A stretch of DNA of 64,000 bases. Origin: an uncultured bacterium. Its GTDB lineage: Bacteria; Bacteroidota; Bacteroidia; Bacteroidales; Bacteroidaceae. The DNA lies in assembly GCA_946546825.1 (NCBI GenBank), contig CAMNOK010000002.1, positions 37,668 to 101,667 of the forward strand. Direction: 5' to 3'. Of the stretch, positions 60,318 to 64,000 are shown piece after piece (position 1 is the stretch's first letter; each line of letters begins with the position of its first letter). Below the pieces are notes generated by a model. That model made no database searches. It saw only the letters and a program-made list of their open reading frames with translations, and was not told the DNA's origin. A program made the position numbers and the translations under genes.

Positions 60318-62564
60318 ATGAGACAAGAATGGAGAGGATTCACCGGTCACAAGTGGACGGAGGAAGTGAATCTTCGTGACTTTATTCAGCACAACTATAC
60401 TCAATACGAAGGAAACGAGGATTTCCTTGCCGGTCCAACCGACGCCACAGACAAGCTCTGGGGAAAACTGAAAGAACTCCAAAAAGAGGAACGTGCCAAA
60501 GGTGGCGTGCTCGACATGGAGACAGACATCGTGTCAAGCATGACTGCCTACGGACCCGCCTATATCAGCGAGGAGATGAAGGACTTGGAAAAAGTCGTCG
60601 GACTGCAGACCGATAAGCCACTGAAACGTGCCTTCATGCCTTATGGCGGTATCAAGATGGCAGAACAGGCCTGCACCACTTACGGATACCAGCCTTCGGA
60701 GAAACTTCACGAAATCTTCACCAAGTATTGCAAAACCCACAACGATGGTGTCTTCGATGCATACACCGACGAGATGAAGCGCGTGCGCCACAACCACATC
60801 CTCACCGGACTCCCCGACACTTATGGACGCGGACGCATCGTTGGCGACTACCGTCGTGTGGCCCTTTATGGCATCGACTTCCTCATTGAGCAGAAGGAAA
60901 TAGACAAGTACAACTGTGGAAAACGCCACATGGACGAGGAAATCATTCGACTGCGCGAGGAAATATCCATGCAGATTAAAGCCCTGAAAGAGATGAAGGA
61001 GATGGCCAAGATCTATGGCTTCGACATCTCACAGCCCGCCAACAACGCACGAGAAGCTGTGCAGTGGCTCTACTTCGGTTACCTGGCAGCTGTCAAGACG
61101 CAGAACGGTGCAGCGATGTCGGTGGGCCGCGTCTCCACCTTCCTCGACATCTATATCACGCGTGACCTGCAGGAAGGAACGCTCACCGAGAGCGAAGCAC
61201 AGGAACTCATCGACCACATGGTCATGAAGTTCCGCATGGTGAAGTTCGCACGCATACCGTCCTACAACCAGCTCTTCTCTGGAGACCCCGTATGGGCAAC
61301 GCTCGAGGTTGCCGGAATCGGACAGGACGGACGCCACATGGTGACAAAGAACGACTACCGCTTCTTACACACCCTTGAAAACATGGGACCGAGCCCTGAG
61401 CCCAACCTCACCGTCCTCTACAGCTCGCGTCTGCCGGAGAACTTCAAGCACTACGCTGCCATGATTTCCGTGAAGACAAGTTCCATACAGTATGAAAACG
61501 ATGACGTGATGCGTCCTATCTGGGGCGATGACTACAGCATCTGCTGCTGCGTCAGTGCCACACAGACGGGTAAGGAAATGCAGTTCTTCGGCGCACGTGC
61601 CAACATGGCAAAGACGCTGCTCTACGCCATCAACGGAGGTGTGGATGCCAAAACTCGTGAGCAGTGCGGACCAAAGTTCCGTCCCATCACCAGCGAATAT
61701 CTTACCTGGGAGGAGCTGGAGCCCCGCTTCCGAGACATGCTCGACTGGCTGGCCGACATCTATGTCAATACGCTGAACCTCATACACTACATGCACGATA
61801 AATACTTCTATGAGGCAGCCGAAATGGCGCTCATCGACACCGACGTACGACGCACCTTCGCAACGGGTATCGCTGGCTTCTCTCATGTCGTTGACAGCAT
61901 CTGCGCCGTAAAGTATGCCAAGGTGAAGATTATCCGCGACGAGACTGGATTCAACGTCGATTATGTCACCGAAGGAGACTTCCCACGCTATGGAAACGAT
62001 GACGACCGTGCCGACGAAGTAGCCGTATGGGTTCTGAAGACCTTCCTCGCAAAAGTGAAGCGTCATCAGACCTATCGCAACTCTGAACCTACATGCTCCA
62101 TCCTGACCATTACCTCTAACGTGGTCTATGGAAAATACACCGGCAACCTGCCTGACGGAAGACGTGCCGGAACTCCTCTGGCCCCGGGCGCCAACCCGTC
62201 TTATGGTGCAGAGAAAAACGGACTTCTGGCTTCTCTGAATTCCGTGGCTAAATTGCCCTATGAGTATGCACTCGACGGTATCTCCAACACACAGACCATC
62301 AGCCCCGATACCCTCGGACACAATGATGAAGAGCGCGCCAACACGCTGGTTGGTGTCATGGACGGATACTTCGACAAGGGTGCCCACCATCTGAATGTCA
62401 ACGTCTTCGGCGTAGAGAAACTTCTCGATGCCATGGAGCATCCTGAGAAAGAAGAATACCAGAACTTCACCATCCGTGTCAGCGGTTATGCCGTGAAGTT
62501 CATCGACCTCACCCGCGAGCAGCAGGAAGACGTCATTGCGCGACAGGCTCACCTGAGCATGTAG
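60318..62564 (+). CDS. pflB: formate C-acetyltransferase (pyruvate formate-lyase)
   Basis: The 748-residue glycyl radical enzyme splits pyruvate with CoA into acetyl-CoA and formate under anaerobic conditions. The active-site cysteine pair is in [17 protein letters not shown]. The radical-bearing glycine is in RVSGYAV near the C-terminus ([21 protein letters not shown]). Length is normal. The activating enzyme gene follows 47 bp downstream. It fits an anaerobe with mixed-acid fermentation. Confidence 0.98.
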   Translation: MRQEWRGFTGHKWTEEVNLRDFIQHNYTQYEGNEDFLAGPTDATDKLWGKLKELQKEERAKGGVLDMETDIVSSMTAYGPAYISEEMKDLEKVVGLQTDKPLKRAFMPYGGIKMAEQACTTYGYQPSEKLHEIFTKYCKTHNDGVFDAYTDEMKRVRHNHILTGLPDTYGRGRIVGDYRRVALYGIDFLIEQKEIDKYNCGKRHMDEEIIRLREEISMQIKALKEMKEMAKIYGFDISQPANNAREAVQWLYFGYLAAVKTQNGAAMSVGRVSTFLDIYITRDLQEGTLTESEAQELIDHMVMKFRMVKFARIPSYNQLFSGDPVWATLEVAGIGQDGRHMVTKNDYRFLHTLENMGPSPEPNLTVLYSSRLPENFKHYAAMISVKTSSIQYENDDVMRPIWGDDYSICCCVSATQTGKEMQFFGARANMAKTLLYAINGGVDAKTREQCGPKFRPITSEYLTWEELEPRFRDMLDWLADIYVNTLNLIHYMHDKYFYEAAEMALIDTDVRRTFATGIAGFSHVVDSICAVKYAKVKIIRDETGFNVDYVTEGDFPRYGNDDDRADEVAVWVLKTFLAKVKRHQTYRNSEPTCSILTITSNVVYGKYTGNLPDGRRAGTPLAPGANPSYGAEKNGLLASLNSVAKLPYEYALDGISNTQTISPDTLGHNDEERANTLVGVMDGYFDKGAHHLNVNVFGVEKLLDAMEHPEKEEYQNFTIRVSGYAVKFIDLTREQQEDVIARQAHLSM

Positions 62565-62611
62565 TAGCACACAGTCAATGTTCATTTTAAAAGACAAGTT
62601 GTCAGGAAAAC

Positions 62612-63346
62612 ATGACTAAAGGCTATATCCACTCAACCGAATCCTTTGGCTCCGTTGACGGACCGGGGATTCGGTTTCTTATTTTCATGCAAGGCTGTCA
62701 CATGCGTTGCCAATACTGCCATAACCCGGACACTTGGAAGACAGGAACGCAGGGTTGTGGCACTGTCGCCACTGCCGCAGAACTGCTCGACAGGGCTGAA
62801 CGCTATCGCTCCTACTGGGGAAAACAAGGCGGCATCACCGTCAGTGGAGGAGAGGCTCTGCTACAGATAGACTTCCTCATAGAACTCTTCACGATGGCTC
62901 ACCAGCGAGGCATCAACACTTGTCTCGACACTGCTGCACAACCTTTCTCCCGCAAAGAACCTTTCTTCAAAAAGTTCCAGCAACTCATGGAGGTTACCGA
63001 CCTGCTGCTGCTCGACATCAAACACATCGACAGCGAGCAGCATCGCCGGCTCACTGCACATGGCAACGAAAACATTCTCGACTGTGCACGCTTTCTCTCT
63101 GAGATTGGAAAACCGGTTTGGATCCGTCACGTCCTCGTGCCCGGCATTACTGACAATGAAAAAGACCTTGTCAACCTGCGACAATTTATAGACACCCTTA
63201 CCAACGTACAGCGCGTGGAAGTCTTGCCCTACCATACTCTTGGTACCTTCAAGTGGCAACAACTTGGTATCCCCTATGCTCTCGACAATACCCCCGTTCC
63301 CACTCGGGAACAAGTAGAAAAAGCCCGATCGATCCTCGAACGCTGA
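62612..63346 (+). CDS. pflA: pyruvate formate-lyase activating enzyme
   Basis: The 244-residue radical SAM enzyme installs the glycyl radical on PflB. The cluster motif is CHMRCQYCHNPD (CX3CX2C), preceded by SFGSVDGPGIRFLIFMQG. GGITVSGGEALLQIDFL is the SAM-binding GGE block. Its position after pflB is the standard arrangement. Confidence 0.97.
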   Translation: MTKGYIHSTESFGSVDGPGIRFLIFMQGCHMRCQYCHNPDTWKTGTQGCGTVATAAELLDRAERYRSYWGKQGGITVSGGEALLQIDFLIELFTMAHQRGINTCLDTAAQPFSRKEPFFKKFQQLMEVTDLLLLDIKHIDSEQHRRLTAHGNENILDCARFLSEIGKPVWIRHVLVPGITDNEKDLVNLRQFIDTLTNVQRVEVLPYHTLGTFKWQQLGIPYALDNTPVPTREQVEKARSILER

Positions 63347-63446
63347 AAGGTAAAAGAGTAATACGGGCATTGTGACTGCAATTAGCGATTTTCCTGAATC
63401 GATGAAAAAATTTTAAAGATTCTTGCAGTTGTTAAATTATTTTTAC

Positions 63447-63491
63447 TATATTTGCCAAATATTCTGCGTTTTCTGTTGAATGACGAAACGC
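63447..63491 (+). promoter_or_regulatory. promoter and leader hairpin for the NusG-like gene
   Basis: TATATTTG (63447-63454) has CTTG 21 bp upstream (63422-63425). The leader contains GCGTTTTC (63466-63473) and GAAACGC (63485-63491), which can form a hairpin 13 nt before the ATG. Confidence 0.5.
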
Positions 63492-63504
63492 GAAAAGGGC
63501 AGAT

Positions 63505-64000
63505 ATGAGCACATTGTCTAATGTGGAAACTGGACGAGGCCAGGCAAATCCTCCGAGTGTCAGGGTTACACCTGATACCATCCCCGAAGCAGTAAGTGCA
63601 CTTACCGGGGTGTCGGTAGAATATGTGCCTGCACCAGACAAGCGCTGGTATGTGTTCCGAGCCTCTTACGGCAGAGTAGATAAGGCTTTTGACTACATCG
63701 TAGCCGACGGCACGTTTGCCTACATCGCCAAACGCTACACTCGCAAGTTTGTGAACGGCAAACAACAGAAGGTTCTGGAGTCGTTGATTCCGAATCTTCT
63801 GTTTGTATATACCACGGATGACATGGCCAGTGAGTATATCAAGAATACCCCTCCCATTTCCTACCTCTCCTATTATTATAACCATTTTGAGTCGGGCGTT
63901 GACGGAAAGAACCCACCGCTGACCATTCCTCGCAAGGAAATGGAAAACTTCATCATTGCCACTTGCAACCAGAGTGAGCATCTGAAGTTTGTCACCGAGT
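63505..64000 (+). CDS. NusG/UpxY-like transcription antiterminator, 3'-truncated
   Basis: The open frame from ATG at 63505 runs off the window, giving at least 165 residues. After a poorly conserved start (MSTLSNVETGRGQANPP), KRWYVFRASYGRVDKAFDYI resembles the opening strand and helix of the NusG N-terminal domain. IPNLLFVYTTDDMASEYIKN matches its FPGYVFV-like RNA polymerase-binding strand. In Bacteroidota such proteins (UpxY and relatives) stand at the head of surface-polysaccharide operons. The KOW domain, if any, lies outside the window. Confidence 0.75.
   Translation, partial: MSTLSNVETGRGQANPPSVRVTPDTIPEAVSALTGVSVEYVPAPDKRWYVFRASYGRVDKAFDYIVADGTFAYIAKRYTRKFVNGKQQKVLESLIPNLLFVYTTDDMASEYIKNTPPISYLSYYYNHFESGVDGKNPPLTIPRKEMENFIIATCNQSEHLKFVTE

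Noticed and set aside
61365-62597. A 410-codon minus-strand open frame opposite pflB.
   Set aside because: It mirrors pflB codon structure; pflB carries full catalytic motifs, so this is a shadow frame.
63382-63981. A 199-codon minus-strand frame at the right edge.
   Set aside because: The plus-strand NusG-like frame from 63505 has a promoter and family features; the minus frame is its shadow.

Overview
The window looks like a chromosomal segment of a Prevotella-like member of the Bacteroidota. The signs are a TamL-type BamA lipoprotein, a T9SS plug-domain protein, DUF5686 and DUF5687 proteins, a short RpoD of 290 residues, a Nudix-type arabinose regulator, a small 'smalltalk' protein, and many promoters of the TTTG / 19-21 bp / TAnnTTTG type used by the Bacteroidota primary sigma factor. 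There is no rRNA, no integrase and no intact transposase.

Layout. 1-8.3 kb: the end of a FadL-type porin, a possible short RNA, a minus-strand operon (TrmH-type methyltransferase, membrane protein, hisB), the TamL-like outer-membrane protein, an array of degenerate 23-nt repeats and an AspT/YidE-type transporter. 8.3-23.3 kb (minus): an AddAB-like helicase-nuclease pair, a DUF5686 protein, rpoD, kdsB, a DUF5687 membrane protein, lolA and ftsK. 23.3-29.2 kb: a 3'-5' exonuclease, an RlmI-type methyltransferase, tilS, the T9SS plug protein, tRNA-Thr(CGT), tRNA-Gly(CCC) and a zinc metallopeptidase with a duplicated promoter.

29.2-34.8 kb is an accessory island. It holds a MITE-like remnant, a DUF4160/DUF2442 pair, two DNA methyltransferases and a large convergent candidate restriction endonuclease. 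34.8-39.1 kb returns to core genes (pheT, yebC-type regulator, ComEA-like HhH protein). 39.2-51.3 kb is a sugar block on the minus strand. Its arabinose operon is galM-like lipoprotein, SSS symporter, AraR-type Nudix regulator, araD, four-helix-bundle gene, araA, L-ribulokinase. Its galactose operon is cytosolic mutarotase, galK, sugar MFS.

51.4-55.1 kb is a second accessory module of poorly understood genes: DUF5675, DUF6291, two unrecognised proteins that share a short Gly-Asn motif, a HU-like protein and a smalltalk small protein. It contains an octamer tract, two iteron-like triplets in opposite orientation, a structured leader and a second array of the same degenerate 23-nt repeat seen at 6.2 kb. 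This is the best place in the window to look for something undescribed. 55.2-64 kb holds a NupG-type nucleoside transporter, rsmE, a lipoprotein/ABC ATPase/FtsX-like permease operon preceded by a 44-bp duplication, pflB-pflA, and at the right edge the start of a NusG/UpxY-like antiterminator, which hints that a surface-polysaccharide locus may begin there.
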